Source: Devosia sp. YIM 151766 (GTDB lineage Bacteria > Pseudomonadota > Alphaproteobacteria > Rhizobiales > Devosiaceae). From it: a stretch of DNA of 64,000 nt. The position numbers and the translations under genes are program-made. Location: assembly GCF_030285925.1 (NCBI RefSeq), contig NZ_CP127251.1, forward strand, positions 1,426,001 through 1,490,000. Direction: 5' to 3'. Below, one piece after another: positions 1 to 8,859 of the stretch; within the stretch, counting starts at the first letter, position 1; each line of letters opens with the position of its first letter. Under the pieces are notes generated by a model, which saw only the letters and a list, made by a program, of their open reading frames with translations, was not told where the DNA came from and did not search any database.

Positions 1-2820
1 AATGACCAGACCATCCGCCGCTTCCGGCAGAATTATACCGCCAGTTTCGGCGGCAATACGGTGGACGACACGCTCTATGCCTCGGTGAGCGGCGGCTCGC
101 GCTATTCCGGCACCGAGCATTGGCTGCCGTTCTTCTATGACCATATGGACCGGCTGGCCGATTATGTCGGGGACGCGCCCTTCGTATTCGACGATCAGGT
201 CGCCGAGGCCTATGCCGAGCGCGTCGCGCAAATCCGCGACCATTACGATGCCCGCGAGGCGGCGCGGCTGGCGCCGGCCGTGGCCGGTGGCGGCGCGCCC
301 TATAAGCCGATCAAGCCGGAATTGCTCTACGATCTGGACGTGGCTCCGGCCTCCCTGGCCGGCGCTTCGGTGATCCAGCTTTCGCCCTTCCTCTCGCCCC
401 AGACCAGCCCGGGCGACGATGCCGGCGGCCATATCGCTCCGAGCTTTGCGGCGGAGCGCGCCGCCTCGGACGTCAATCTGTTCCAGGCGGTGGTGGATCG
501 CCTGCTGGCCGAGCGCCGCGACGGGCGGCGGGCCATCATCGCCTGCTGGAGTGCCGGCACCCGCGACCGCATGGCCCAGGTTCTGAAGGACCACGGCCTT
601 ACCAATCCGCGCCTGGCGGAGAATTGGCGCGATGCCGCCACCACCAGCGCCGCGACCACCTCGCTGGTGGTGCTGCCGCTCGAAACCGGCTTCGAGACCA
701 AAGACCTGCTGGTGCTGTCCGAGCAGGATATCCTCGGCGAGCGCATTCTGCGGCCGCAGCGCAAGAAGAAGGCCTCCGATGCGCTGACCGAGGCGGCGTC
801 GCTGTCGGCCGGCGATCTGGTGGTGCATGTCGATCACGGTATCGGGCGCTTTATCGGCCTCAAGGTCATCGAGGCCGGCGGGGCGCCGCATGAATGCGTC
901 GAGCTGCAATATGCCGGCGACACCAAGCTCTACCTGCCGGTGGAAAATATCGAGCTGCTGACGCGCTATGGCTCCGACGATGCCAGCGTGGCGCTGGACA
1001 AGCTGGGCGGCGTCGCCTGGCAGGCCAAGAAAGGCAAGCTCAAGCAGCGCATCCGCGAAATGGCGGAGCAGCTCATCAAGCTGGCGGCTCAGCGGCTGCT
1101 GGTCAAGGCCGATGTGGTGGACCTCAATCCCGGCGCCTACGAAGAATTCGCGGCGCGCTTCCCCTATGAGGAAACCGAGGACCAGCTCACCGCCATCGAA
1201 GCGGTGTTCGACGACCTGACCTCGGGCAAGGTCATGGACCGGCTGGTCTGCGGCGATGTCGGCTTCGGCAAGACCGAAGTGGCTTTGCGCGCCGCCTTCG
1301 CGGTGGCCCTGAGCGGCAAGCAGGTGGCGGTGGTGGTGCCGACGACCCTCCTGGCGCGGCAGCATTACAAGACCTTCTCCGACCGCTTCAAGGGCCTGCC
1401 GGTCAGGGTGCGCCACGCCTCGCGCATGGTCCCGGCGGCGGAGCTGAAAGCCACCAAGGACGGGCTCGCCGATGGCCAGGTGGATATCGTGGTGGGCACC
1501 CATGCGCTGCTCAGCAAATCCATCAAGTTCAACGATCTCGGCCTCTTGATCATCGACGAGGAGCAGCATTTCGGCGTGGGGCACAAGGAGCGGCTCAAGG
1601 AGCTGAAGGCCAATGTGCACGTGCTGACGCTGACGGCGACGCCGATTCCGCGCACGCTGCAATTGGCGCTGACCGGCGTACGCGACCTGTCGCTGCTGGC
1701 GACGCCGCCGGTGGATCGGCTCACCATCCGCACCTTCATCTCGCCTTTCGACGCGCTATCGATCCGCGAGGCGCTGTTGCGCGAGAAATATCGCGGCGGG
1801 CAGAGTTTCTATGTGGTGCCGCGCATCAAGGACCAGCCCGATATCGCCGAATTCCTGCGCCAGCAGGTGCCCGAGGTCAATTTCGTCATTGCCAATGGGC
1901 AGATGCCGCCGGGCGAGCTCGACGACATCATGAACGCCTTCTACGACAACAAGTTCGATGTCCTGCTGGCGACGACGATCGTGGAATCGGGGCTCGATAT
2001 TCCCAATGCCAATACGCTGATCGTGCATCGCGCCGACCAGTTCGGGCTGGCGCAGCTTTATCAGATCAGGGGCAGGATCGGCCGCGCCAAGCAGCGCGCC
2101 TATGCGCTGTTCACGGTGCCGCCGGACCGGAAATTGACCGATACGGCGGAACGGCGGCTGGGGGTGCTGCAATCGCTGGAAAGCCTCGGCGCCGGCTTCC
2201 AGCTCGCCAGCCACGACCTCGATATCAGAGGCGCGGGCAATCTCCTGGGCGACGAGCAATCGGGCCATATCCGCGAAGTCGGCTACGAGCTTTACCAGGC
2301 CATGCTGGAAGAAGCGGTGGCGGCGCTCAAGTCGGGCGAGGAGGAATATGAGGACCGCAACGAGTGGAGCCCGGCCATCTCGCTGGGCATGCCGGTGATG
2401 ATCCCCGAGCATTATGTGCCGGATCTGCAATTGCGCATGCAGCTCTATCGCAAGCTGGGCGATCTCAACGACATGCGCGATATCGATGCGGCGGGGGCCG
2501 AGCTGATCGACCGTTTCGGGCCGCTGCCCGAGGAGGTGGAGGCCCTGCTCAAGGTGATCCTGGTCAAGACGCTGTGCCGGCAGGCCAATGTCGAAAAGGT
2601 CGATGCCGGGCCCAAGGGCGCGGTGATCACGCTGCGCCACAACGAATTCCCCAATCCGGCGGGCCTGGTGAAGCTGGTGAGCGATCCGGGCAACCAGGTG
2701 CGCATCAAGCCCGATCAGAAACTGGTATTCGCCCGCAATTGGCCGAGCGCCGAGCACCGACTCAAAGGGGCGGCGGCTATCCTGTCGAAGCTGGCGAAAC
2801 TGGCGGAAAGCGGCGCATGA
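1..2820 (+). CDS. mfd: Transcription-repair coupling factor Mfd (5' end outside the window)
   Basis: Mfd is a dsDNA translocase that removes RNA polymerase stalled at lesions and recruits UvrA. The reading frame is open from base 1, so this is the C-terminal 939 residues of a protein usually about 1150 long; the GTG at 61 is internal. Visible in order: the end of the UvrB-like part, the RNA-polymerase-interaction region (LVVHVDHGIGRFIGL near nt 820), Walker A GDVGFGKT (nt 1252), motif II DEEQHFG (nt 1555), motif III LTATPIPRT, motif VI QIRGRIGRAKQRAYA (nt 2062), and the C-terminal D7 region. The stop is followed by about 145 bp before ialB. Family assignment is secure; only the start lies out of view. 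Confidence 0.97.
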   Translation, partial: NDQTIRRFRQNYTASFGGNTVDDTLYASVSGGSRYSGTEHWLPFFYDHMDRLADYVGDAPFVFDDQVAEAYAERVAQIRDHYDAREAARLAPAVAGGGAPYKPIKPELLYDLDVAPASLAGASVIQLSPFLSPQTSPGDDAGGHIAPSFAAERAASDVNLFQAVVDRLLAERRDGRRAIIACWSAGTRDRMAQVLKDHGLTNPRLAENWRDAATTSAATTSLVVLPLETGFETKDLLVLSEQDILGERILRPQRKKKASDALTEAASLSAGDLVVHVDHGIGRFIGLKVIEAGGAPHECVELQYAGDTKLYLPVENIELLTRYGSDDASVALDKLGGVAWQAKKGKLKQRIREMAEQLIKLAAQRLLVKADVVDLNPGAYEEFAARFPYEETEDQLTAIEAVFDDLTSGKVMDRLVCGDVGFGKTEVALRAAFAVALSGKQVAVVVPTTLLARQHYKTFSDRFKGLPVRVRHASRMVPAAELKATKDGLADGQVDIVVGTHALLSKSIKFNDLGLLIIDEEQHFGVGHKERLKELKANVHVLTLTATPIPRTLQLALTGVRDLSLLATPPVDRLTIRTFISPFDALSIREALLREKYRGGQSFYVVPRIKDQPDIAEFLRQQVPEVNFVIANGQMPPGELDDIMNAFYDNKFDVLLATTIVESGLDIPNANTLIVHRADQFGLAQLYQIRGRIGRAKQRAYALFTVPPDRKLTDTAERRLGVLQSLESLGAGFQLASHDLDIRGAGNLLGDEQSGHIREVGYELYQAMLEEAVAALKSGEEEYEDRNEWSPAISLGMPVMIPEHYVPDLQLRMQLYRKLGDLNDMRDIDAAGAELIDRFGPLPEEVEALLKVILVKTLCRQANVEKVDAGPKGAVITLRHNEFPNPAGLVKLVSDPGNQVRIKPDQKLVFARNWPSAEHRLKGAAAILSKLAKLAESGA

Positions 2821-2965
2821 TGTGGCCGAATGGCGGCATGGTTTGCATAATCTTTTGGCAAGGGTCGTCGGTCATGTTATTGCCCGATTTAAGCCCTTGA
2901 AGGGCTGACAAGTTTCGAAGGTGGCTTCGCGCCGCCGGACCGCCAAGGAAGGCAAGGACATTTCT

Positions 2966-3685
2966 ATGATCTTCAGCAAGCACCTCGTCGCCGGTGTGGC
3001 AGCGGCCGCATTCATGCTGGCGCCCCTCTCGACCTTTGCGCAGGACGCGACCGCGGAAACGCCGGACGAAACCCCGGCCGAGTCGAGCGCCGTCGATGAG
3101 GTTTCCGCCGCTGTCGACGGGCTGGCCTCGCAGAACTGGCTCAAGGTTTGCGATCCGCTGCCCGATGGGCAGAAAGCCTGCCTGATGCGCCAGGTGGTGC
3201 TGGCCAATGGCCAGTTCCTCGGCTCGTTCCTGCTGCGCGACGATCCGGGCCAGGAATCGCGCCTCCTGGCCGTCGCCGCCGTGCCGCTGGGGGTGCTGCT
3301 GCCCTTCGGGCTGACCTGGCAGATCGACAATGCCAAGCCGGTGCGCGTGCCCTATATGCTGTGCGACACGCAGTCCTGCTCGACGCAGCTGGTGATCAAC
3401 GAGCAATATGTCACCTCGCTCAAGCGCGGCAATACGCTCAAGCTGACCGCCAAGAACCGCCAGAACCAGGACCTGACCATCGACATCAACCTGGCCGGCT
3501 TCACCGCCACCTATGATGGCGACGCAGCGCTGACCTTCGAACAATTGCAGCAGCAGGAATCGGGTCAGAACGCGCTGGAGCAGGTGTTGCAGGACCGCGC
3601 CGAGCAGCTGCGGCAGCAATTGTCGGATGACGGCGCCGCCGCACCCGCCGAAGGCGACGCGCCTGCCGAGGCTCCGGCCGAATAA
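2966..3685 (+). CDS. Invasion-associated locus B (IalB) family periplasmic protein
   Basis: This 239-residue protein resembles IalB, a family common in Hyphomicrobiales and first named for Bartonella invasion; its biochemical role is unknown. I chose the ATG at 2966 because a typical signal peptide follows (MIFSKHLVAGVAAAAF ... TFAQ, cleavage near residue 25) and a GGAAGG-type ribosome site precedes it. The GTG at 2921 would place charged residues before the signal. The mature part has an acidic Glu/Pro/Ala spacer, then the IalB core with cysteine-bearing segments (KVCDPLPDGQKACLMRQ and MLCDTQSCSTQ). The C-terminus is Gln-rich and then Ala/Pro/Glu-rich. It is transcribed alone and followed by a strong terminator. 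Confidence 0.85.
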   Translation: MIFSKHLVAGVAAAAFMLAPLSTFAQDATAETPDETPAESSAVDEVSAAVDGLASQNWLKVCDPLPDGQKACLMRQVVLANGQFLGSFLLRDDPGQESRLLAVAAVPLGVLLPFGLTWQIDNAKPVRVPYMLCDTQSCSTQLVINEQYVTSLKRGNTLKLTAKNRQNQDLTIDINLAGFTATYDGDAALTFEQLQQQESGQNALEQVLQDRAEQLRQQLSDDGAAAPAEGDAPAEAPAE

Positions 3686-3705
3686 GCTGGACGAATGAAG
3701 AATTT

Positions 3706-3737
3706 CGAAACGGGCGCGGGAAACCGCGCCCGTTTCG
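3706..3737 (+). terminator. Hairpin terminator after ialB
   Basis: A perfect 14-bp stem (3706-3719 with 3724-3737) closes a GAAA tetraloop 21 bases after the ialB stop. No long T-tract follows (cgtt), so termination strength is inferred from the stem. Confidence 0.75.
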
Positions 3738-3842
3738 CGTTGGGGTGGCCCGAGGGTTTCAGCTTTCACGGAAGCGGTGACGCCCGCGTCCTTCCCCTCG
3801 CGAGGCTAGCGCCTATGGCGTAGATGGCATGTCTTTTCGGAT

Positions 3843-3922
3843 CGTCACCCTCGCGCTTGACGCGAGGGCACTTGCGACAGACCCACAAGCAAAGAACCCT
3901 CGCGTCAAGCGCGAGGGTGACG
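3843..3922. repeat. Long inverted repeat, dispersed copy 1
   Basis: Two 26-nt arms (3843-3868 and 3897-3922) are exact reverse complements, separated by 28 bases. Each arm also contains its own smaller palindrome (CCTCGCG ... CGCGAGG). Related pairs occur at 60016-60087 and 60371-60450. The element sits in the gap between ialB and the convergent hydroxylase gene. Function is unknown; REP-like or bidirectional terminator roles are possible. Confidence 0.85.
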
Positions 3923-3962
3923 AGCGGGGTGAGACGCCGATTCCGTCAAAGCCAGAGCCGCC

Positions 3963-5120
3963 CTAGCGCTCGCCCATGCCGATGGCGAAGGCCTTGCGGC
4001 GCAATGGGGGCAGGAGCTTGAGAGCCCAGAGGCCGCCGGCGCGCAGGGTCTGGCTGGGAAGCATGTCGGCCAGGAGCGAGCGGAACAGGGTGTCGACCAC
4101 GGTGCCGGTGCGGGCGAGGTCGCCGGCGCGGCGTCTGGCGTAATCGGCGCTGGCGGCAATGCCCCAATCGGCGCGGCCGCGATCGGCCGCCGCGACGGCA
4201 GCGACGAGATCGGCGACATCGCGCAGGCCGAGATTGAGGCCCTGGGCGCCGATGGGCGGAAAGGCATGGGCCGCTTCGCCGACCAGCGTCACGCCGTCCC
4301 GGCCGGCGCTGTCCACGGCCAGGGTGCTGAGCGGGAAGATGAAGCTGGGCGAAGCCAGCTCGATCTTGCCGAAAAGGCGCTGGGATTTGTGCAGGATGGC
4401 ATCGCGCAGGTTTTCGGGGCCGCCGGCCTGGGCGGCGCGCAGCACCTGTTCCTCGTCGATCCAGACCAGGTTCGCCCTCTTGCCGCCGGCCGGCACCAGG
4501 GTGAAAGGGCCATGGGGATAGTGGAATTCGATCGAGGCGCCGCCAATGGGGCGGGCGAGCTCAAGATCGCAGACCAGCGCGGATTCGGCGAATCGATGCT
4601 CGCGTGTGCCGACGCGCGCGCGGGTGCGGATCAGGGATTTCTTGCCATCGGCGCCCACGATCAGCGGCGCGCGCAGAACGGCGCCATCGGCGAGAGTAAC
4701 GACGCCCAGATCGCCCTGGCGGCGATAATCGGTAACGGCGGTGTTGCGGGTCTCGATGCGCTCGGCGGGGGCGACGGCCTGGAAATGGGCGAGCAGGGCG
4801 GCATTGGCGAAATTCCAGCCAAAGGCCGCCAGCCCGATCTCGGTGGCGTCGAACAGGGTTTCGGGCGCGCGGATGAGGCGCGGCGTGGCGTCGATGATGC
4901 GGATGGCGGTGAGGGCGTGGCCGAGATCCGCCGGATCGTCGATGAGGCCGCTTTGCCGGAGGAAATCGACACTGGGCATCATCAGCGCCGAGGTGCGCCG
5001 GTCGGGCGGGGCGGCGGGGGCGAGATGGATGATGTCGCGGCCGCTGCGCGCCAGGCTGGTCGTGGCGGCAAGGCCGGCCAGTCCGCCGCCGACCACGATG
5101 ATATCGGCGTCCTGTTTCAT
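3963..5120 (-). CDS. UbiH/UbiF/COQ6-family FAD-dependent hydroxylase
   Basis: The 385-residue protein is a group A flavin monooxygenase, the family that hydroxylates the ubiquinone ring. The N-terminal FAD-binding motif VVGGGLAGLAATTSLARSG starts at residue 9. The second FAD motif, GVTLVGEAAHAFPPIGAQG, with the downstream LNLGLRD helix, lies near residue 285. Length fits the family (about 390). I chose the ATG at 5120 because it places the GxGxxG motif at the usual distance; an upstream in-frame ATG at 5201 adds 27 residues of poor quality. The gene stands alone and faces terC. A ubiquinone role is the likely one, but the hydroxylated ring position cannot be told from sequence. Confidence 0.85.
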   Translation of the reverse strand: MKQDADIIVVGGGLAGLAATTSLARSGRDIIHLAPAAPPDRRTSALMMPSVDFLRQSGLIDDPADLGHALTAIRIIDATPRLIRAPETLFDATEIGLAAFGWNFANAALLAHFQAVAPAERIETRNTAVTDYRRQGDLGVVTLADGAVLRAPLIVGADGKKSLIRTRARVGTREHRFAESALVCDLELARPIGGASIEFHYPHGPFTLVPAGGKRANLVWIDEEQVLRAAQAGGPENLRDAILHKSQRLFGKIELASPSFIFPLSTLAVDSAGRDGVTLVGEAAHAFPPIGAQGLNLGLRDVADLVAAVAAADRGRADWGIAASADYARRRAGDLARTGTVVDTLFRSLLADMLPSQTLRAGGLWALKLLPPLRRKAFAIGMGER

Positions 5121-5347
5121 GCCGGGGCCGGAGCGGTGGTGAGCGGGGAGAGGACTTCCATCGAAAAACTCGCTGATCGGTATGGAACCGGAGCCTAGCA
5201 TTGGCCATTGCGGCGATACCAGCCGGTGGGGCGAACTGCTATTCCGCGCTATGCCGCAGGCGAGGAAAATACAGGCAATGGCGCTTCACCGCGCCAGAGG
5301 GGCAGCATAAGCTGACGCCCACCAGACTCGGAACCACGGAGTATCCG

Positions 5348-6277
5348 ATGCTTGAAATGCTGGCCGACCCCAATGTGTGGGCCGCCTTCGTCACCCTGAC
5401 GATCATGGAAATCGTGCTGGGCATCGACAATATCGTGTTCCTTTCGGTGCTGGTGTCGCGGCTGCCGCGCCAACAGGCCGAATTCGCCCGCAAGCTGGGG
5501 ATCGGGCTGGCGCTGGTCTTCCGCATCATCCTGCTCTTCCTCATCAGTCTGATCGTGCAATTGCAGGACCCGGTCTTCGAGGCGTTCGGGCTGGGCTTCT
5601 CCTGGAAGGACATCATCCTGATCCTGGGCGGCGCCTTCCTGATCTACAAGGCGACGCACGAAATGCACACCGCCATCGAGGAGCCGCGCGAACCCGGCCT
5701 CGGTGACGCCGCCAAGGTGACATTGCAGGCCATCCTGGTGCAGATCGTGGTGATCGACATGGTGTTCTCCATCGATTCGATCATCACCGCCGTGGGCATG
5801 GTGCCGGCGGACCAGGTGGGGGTGATGATCGCCGCCGTGCTGGTGGCGGTGGGCGTGATGTTCGTGGCTTCGGGGCCGATCGCGCGCTTCGTGGCGGAGC
5901 ATCCGACCACCAAGATGCTGGCCTTGGCCTTCCTGCTGCTGATCGGGGTGACGCTGGTGGCCGATGGGCTGGGCTTCCATATTCCCAAGGGCTATATCTA
6001 TTCGGCCATGGCCTTCTCGGTGCTGGTCGAAGCGATCAATATTGTCGCCAAACGACGCAGGCTGGCACCTGGCGGCACTGCCGAATTCACCCCCTTCACC
6101 GGCGATACCGGCGCGGTGTCCTCGCAGGCGGCCTTGGCGGCAGTGGGCAGCGGGGCGGCGGCGAGGGCGCGGCAGGCGCCGGCCAATCCCGCGCCCAAGC
6201 GCCCGAAATCCGGCCCGGCGGCGCGGGCGCAATCGCGGCCCAAATCGGCGCCGCGCAAGCCGAAAGGAACGAAATGA
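5348..6277 (+). CDS. TerC-family integral membrane protein
   Basis: This 309-residue protein has about seven membrane segments and the TerC hallmark IMEIVLGIDNIVFLSVL near residue 20, repeated as VVIDMVFSIDSIITAVGM in the second half. The paired acidic motifs inside the membrane are typical of the family, in which some members export Mn2+; the ion here is unknown. The last 60 residues form an Ala/Pro/Arg/Lys-rich cytoplasmic tail that is not part of the TerC domain. I chose the ATG at 5348 because it places the first membrane helix correctly; an upstream ATG-less extension lacks family similarity. It overlaps the next gene by four bases (ATGA), so the two are probably co-translated. Confidence 0.85.
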   Translation: MLEMLADPNVWAAFVTLTIMEIVLGIDNIVFLSVLVSRLPRQQAEFARKLGIGLALVFRIILLFLISLIVQLQDPVFEAFGLGFSWKDIILILGGAFLIYKATHEMHTAIEEPREPGLGDAAKVTLQAILVQIVVIDMVFSIDSIITAVGMVPADQVGVMIAAVLVAVGVMFVASGPIARFVAEHPTTKMLALAFLLLIGVTLVADGLGFHIPKGYIYSAMAFSVLVEAINIVAKRRRLAPGGTAEFTPFTGDTGAVSSQAALAAVGSGAAARARQAPANPAPKRPKSGPAARAQSRPKSAPRKPKGTK

Positions 6278-7245
6278 GTCGCGTTGTTGCAGTACATTCC
6301 ACCGGCGGCCCGGAGGTTCTGAGTGTCGAGGACTGGCCGGTGACGGCGCCGGGACCGGGCCAGGTCCGGGTGCGCCAGACGGCGATCGGGCTCAATTTCA
6401 TCGACACCTATCAGCGCTCCGGGCTTTATCCGCTGCCATTGCCTTTCGTCGCCGGCAACGAGGCGGCGGGCGAGGTGACGGAAATCGGCGAGGGTGTCAG
6501 CGAGGTCAAGGTTGGCGACCGCGTCTGCTATCAGGGCGTAACCGGCGCTTATGCCGAGGAGCGGCTGGTGCCGGCGGCCAGGCTGGTGCCGATACCCGAT
6601 GGCGTGGACGAGCGGACGGCGGCGGCGGTGCTGCTCAAGGGCCTGACGGCCTATTACCTGCTGTTCAAGACCTGGCCGGTGCGGCAGGGCGAGACGATCC
6701 TCTGGCACGCGGCGGCGGGCGGCACCGGGCTGATCGCCACGCAATGGGCGCGGGCGCTGGGCGCGACAATCATCGGCACGGCCGGGAGTCCCGAAAAGGT
6801 GGCGCTGGCGCTGGACCATGGCTGCCACCATGCCATCGACTACAAAAAAGAGGATTTTCCGGCGCGGGTGAAGGAGATCACCGGGGGCAGGGGCGTCGAC
6901 GTGGTCTATGACGGCGTCGGCAAGGCGACCTTCGAGGGCTCGCTGGATTGCCTGCGCCCGCGCGGCCTGCTGGCCAGCTTCGGCAATGCATCGGGCCCGG
7001 TGAGCGTACCGGATCTCGGCATTCTGGCGCGGAAGGGATCGCTCTATGTGACCCGGCCCACCGGCGCGACCTATTTCACGCAGCGCGAGGACCTGCTGGA
7101 GGGCGCCAAGGCGCTGTTCGACGCCATATTGTCGGGGGCGATCAAGGTGGAGATCAGCCGCACTTTCGCGCTGGCGGACGCCGCCGAGGCGCATCGGGCG
7201 CTGGAGGGGCGGGAGACGACCGGATCGGTGCTGCTGCTGCCCTAG
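6274..7245 (+). CDS. qor: NADPH:quinone oxidoreductase (Zn-independent MDR family)
   Basis: This 323-residue protein is a medium-chain reductase of the QOR type, which reduces quinones with NADPH. It starts with the GroES-like fold (VVAVHSTGGPEVLSVEDWP) and the conserved IGLNFIDTYQRSGLYPLPLP segment. The nucleotide-binding motif HAAAGGTGLIATQWARALGA is near residue 147. The structural and catalytic zinc ligands of alcohol dehydrogenases are absent, as in QOR. The start overlaps the terC stop. Substrate is unknown beyond the family. Confidence 0.88.
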   Translation: MSRVVAVHSTGGPEVLSVEDWPVTAPGPGQVRVRQTAIGLNFIDTYQRSGLYPLPLPFVAGNEAAGEVTEIGEGVSEVKVGDRVCYQGVTGAYAEERLVPAARLVPIPDGVDERTAAAVLLKGLTAYYLLFKTWPVRQGETILWHAAAGGTGLIATQWARALGATIIGTAGSPEKVALALDHGCHHAIDYKKEDFPARVKEITGGRGVDVVYDGVGKATFEGSLDCLRPRGLLASFGNASGPVSVPDLGILARKGSLYVTRPTGATYFTQREDLLEGAKALFDAILSGAIKVEISRTFALADAAEAHRALEGRETTGSVLLLP

Positions 7246-7346
7246 CGGCTGTCGCGCGCATGGATTTGGGGCGGCGTTCCCATCGACGCCGCCAGCTGCG
7301 CAATGACTGGACAGCCCGCGCCGCCGCCGCTAAAGGCACAGGGCAC

Positions 7347-7436
7347 GGGTAGGTGGCAGAGCGGTTGATTGCTCCGGTCTTGAAAACCGGCGAAGGTGCA
7401 AGCCTTCCGGGGGTTCGAATCCCTCCCTACCCGCCA
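7347..7436 (+). tRNA. tRNA-Ser (anticodon UGA)
   Basis: The 90-nt sequence folds as a class II tRNA. The acceptor arms GGGTAGG/CCTACCC pair fully, with discriminator G and encoded CCA. The anticodon stem CCGGT/ACCGG closes the loop CTTGAAA, giving TGA at 7381-7383. A long variable arm (GAAGG...CCTTC) and T-loop TTCGAAT are present. It reads serine UCA-type codons. Confidence 0.97.
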
Positions 7437-7455
7437 TTCTGGCAGGGACGGGCAA

Positions 7456-7692
7456 ATGAGCCGCAAGGAATCTGATGCTTCGCGCATGCGGCGCATGAAA
7501 CGGGTGGCGGCGCGATATGGGCTGACCATCCTGACATCGGATAAGATCAAGACGCTGGGTCAGCCCGGCGGGCATGCGCTGCGGGACAACGAGAATTTCG
7601 CGATCGTCTATGGGGATGCGCCCAAGCCGTTTTCGGCGACGCTCGACGACATAGAATCCTATCTCGATCGGCTCGAAGCCGGCGAAGACTAA
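7456..7692 (+). CDS. Small conserved-looking protein of unknown function
   Basis: The predicted protein has 78 residues. It is basic at the N-terminus (MSRKESDASRMRRMKRVAAR) and acidic at the C-terminus (LDDIESYLDRLEAGED). There is no signal peptide or membrane segment. I chose the ATG at 7456 because the longer frame runs back into the tRNA. It begins 20 bases after tRNA-Ser and may share its transcript. I do not recognise a family; coding is supported by typical third-position GC and balanced composition. Confidence 0.55.
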   Translation: MSRKESDASRMRRMKRVAARYGLTILTSDKIKTLGQPGGHALRDNENFAIVYGDAPKPFSATLDDIESYLDRLEAGED

Positions 7693-7793
7693 GTCCTCGA
7701 ACAGGGCGAAGCAAGCCGGGTTCTGACCCGCGGCGGGACAATCCGTTATTTAAACGGTAACCGGAATCGGCCCACACTCATGCTTGTAGGCTC

Positions 7794-7818
7794 GCCTGTG
7801 GCCTTCTTGGCTACAGGC
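7794..7818 (+). other. Hairpin upstream of the 58-aa gene
   Basis: A 10-bp stem (7794-7803 with 7809-7818, one G-U pair) closes a TTCTT loop. It is not followed by a T-tract, so it is not an obvious terminator. It lies about 75 bases before the start at 7894 and could be part of a leader. Nearby, 7744-7758 holds a second small palindrome (CCGTT/AACGG). Confidence 0.45.
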
Positions 7819-7893
7819 ATTTATGGTCGCGGGACCTTGCGGAATATCCGGGTCCGTCCCATCCGCATCCCGCTTTCGTGGAGGCGCGCTATT

Positions 7894-8070
7894 GTGTTTA
7901 CCCTGATCAACGCCGACGCTGAAGACGACGACGCCGAAATCACCGATCCCCAGGAAATCGCGGAATTGTTCGCAGCCATCGCGGCGGTGGCCATCGAGGC
8001 CATCGGCCCCGGCTCGGCCCGCGAACTGTTCGAAGCGGTGGTCGAGCAGGAGGGACGCGACCCCAATTAG
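7894..8070 (+). CDS. Small acidic protein of unknown function
   Basis: This is a candidate gene for 58 residues, very acidic in the first third (DAEDDDAEITDPQE) and then an Ala/Ile-rich predicted helix (IAELFAAIAAVAIEAI). I prefer the GTG at 7894, preceded by GGAGG at spacing of about nine; the longer frame from 7780 crosses a hairpin and looks non-coding. It lies 120 bases before pxpB. No family recognised, and a non-coding explanation remains possible. Confidence 0.45.
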   Translation: MFTLINADAEDDDAEITDPQEIAELFAAIAAVAIEAIGPGSARELFEAVVEQEGRDPN

Positions 8071-8190
8071 ATGATGATCCAGCTTTTCGCCTGACGGTTT
8101 ATTGCCTGATTGCGGCCTCTGGCCATTGCTGACGGCTTGACGGGACGCGGTGCGGTCTTAAGGACTGCGTCCCGTCGAAATGGGGCCAAG

Positions 8191-8859
8191 ATGAGTGACA
8201 TAGACAATATCGCGCCGGAGCGGCCGCTTATCGTGCCGCTGGGCGACAGCGCCTTGTTGGTGCGGTTCGGCAGCCGGCTGGACGATGCGGCCAATGCGGC
8301 GGCGCTGTCCCTGGCGCGCGCTCTGGAAGACGATCCGGTCGCCGGGCTGGTGGAAATGGTGCCGAGCCTGGTTTCGGTGCTGCTGATTTACGATCCGGCA
8401 AAGGCCGAGCCGGTTCGCCTGGCCGGCGAGATTTCCCTCAGATTGTCCAGGCCATCCCGCCACGCTGCGGCGTCGCACCGGATCGCGGTGCAATTCGGCG
8501 GCGCGGACGGGCCGGACCTCGACGCGGTGGCGGCGAGCCTGAATTTGAGCGTGGCAACCTTCATCGAACAGCATTGCGCCGCGCCCTTGCGGGTATTGGC
8601 CACTGGTTTTGCGCCGGGTTTTGTCGATTGCGGGTTTCATCCTGACCATCTGACGCTGCCACGGCGCAAGCAGGTGCGGCCGCTGGTGCCGGCGGGCAGC
8701 GTGCTGTTCGCGGCAGGACAGACGGCCATTACGGCGACCGACATCCCCACCGGCTGGCATGTGATCGGGCGCACGGAATTCCGCAATTTCGATGCGGCGC
8801 GCCTGCCGCCGACACAGCTCAAGGCAGGCGATATGGTCAGCTTCGAGGCGTTGCGATGA
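8191..8859 (+). CDS. pxpB: 5-oxoprolinase subunit PxpB (KipI family)
   Basis: PxpB, PxpC and PxpA together hydrolyse 5-oxoproline (pyroglutamate) to glutamate with ATP in bacteria. This 222-residue protein has the N-terminal PLGDSALLVRFG motif and the cyclophilin-like C-terminal segment with ATGFAPGFVDCG and LVPAGSVLFAAGQTAITATD followed by GWHVIGRT. It departs from the usual GFxPGFxYL, with VDCG in place of xYLG. The start at 8191 is the first ATG giving a standard N-terminus. The stop overlaps the pxpC start (ATGA). Confidence 0.88.
   Translation: MSDIDNIAPERPLIVPLGDSALLVRFGSRLDDAANAAALSLARALEDDPVAGLVEMVPSLVSVLLIYDPAKAEPVRLAGEISLRLSRPSRHAAASHRIAVQFGGADGPDLDAVAASLNLSVATFIEQHCAAPLRVLATGFAPGFVDCGFHPDHLTLPRRKQVRPLVPAGSVLFAAGQTAITATDIPTGWHVIGRTEFRNFDAARLPPTQLKAGDMVSFEALR

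Noticed and set aside
1756..2757. A 333-codon minus-strand frame inside mfd
   Set aside because: Shadow of mfd, low complexity, no ribosome site.
4266..5198. A 310-codon frame antisense to the UbiH-type gene
   Set aside because: Gly/Ala/Arg/Asp-rich shadow; the minus-strand gene has clear FAD motifs.
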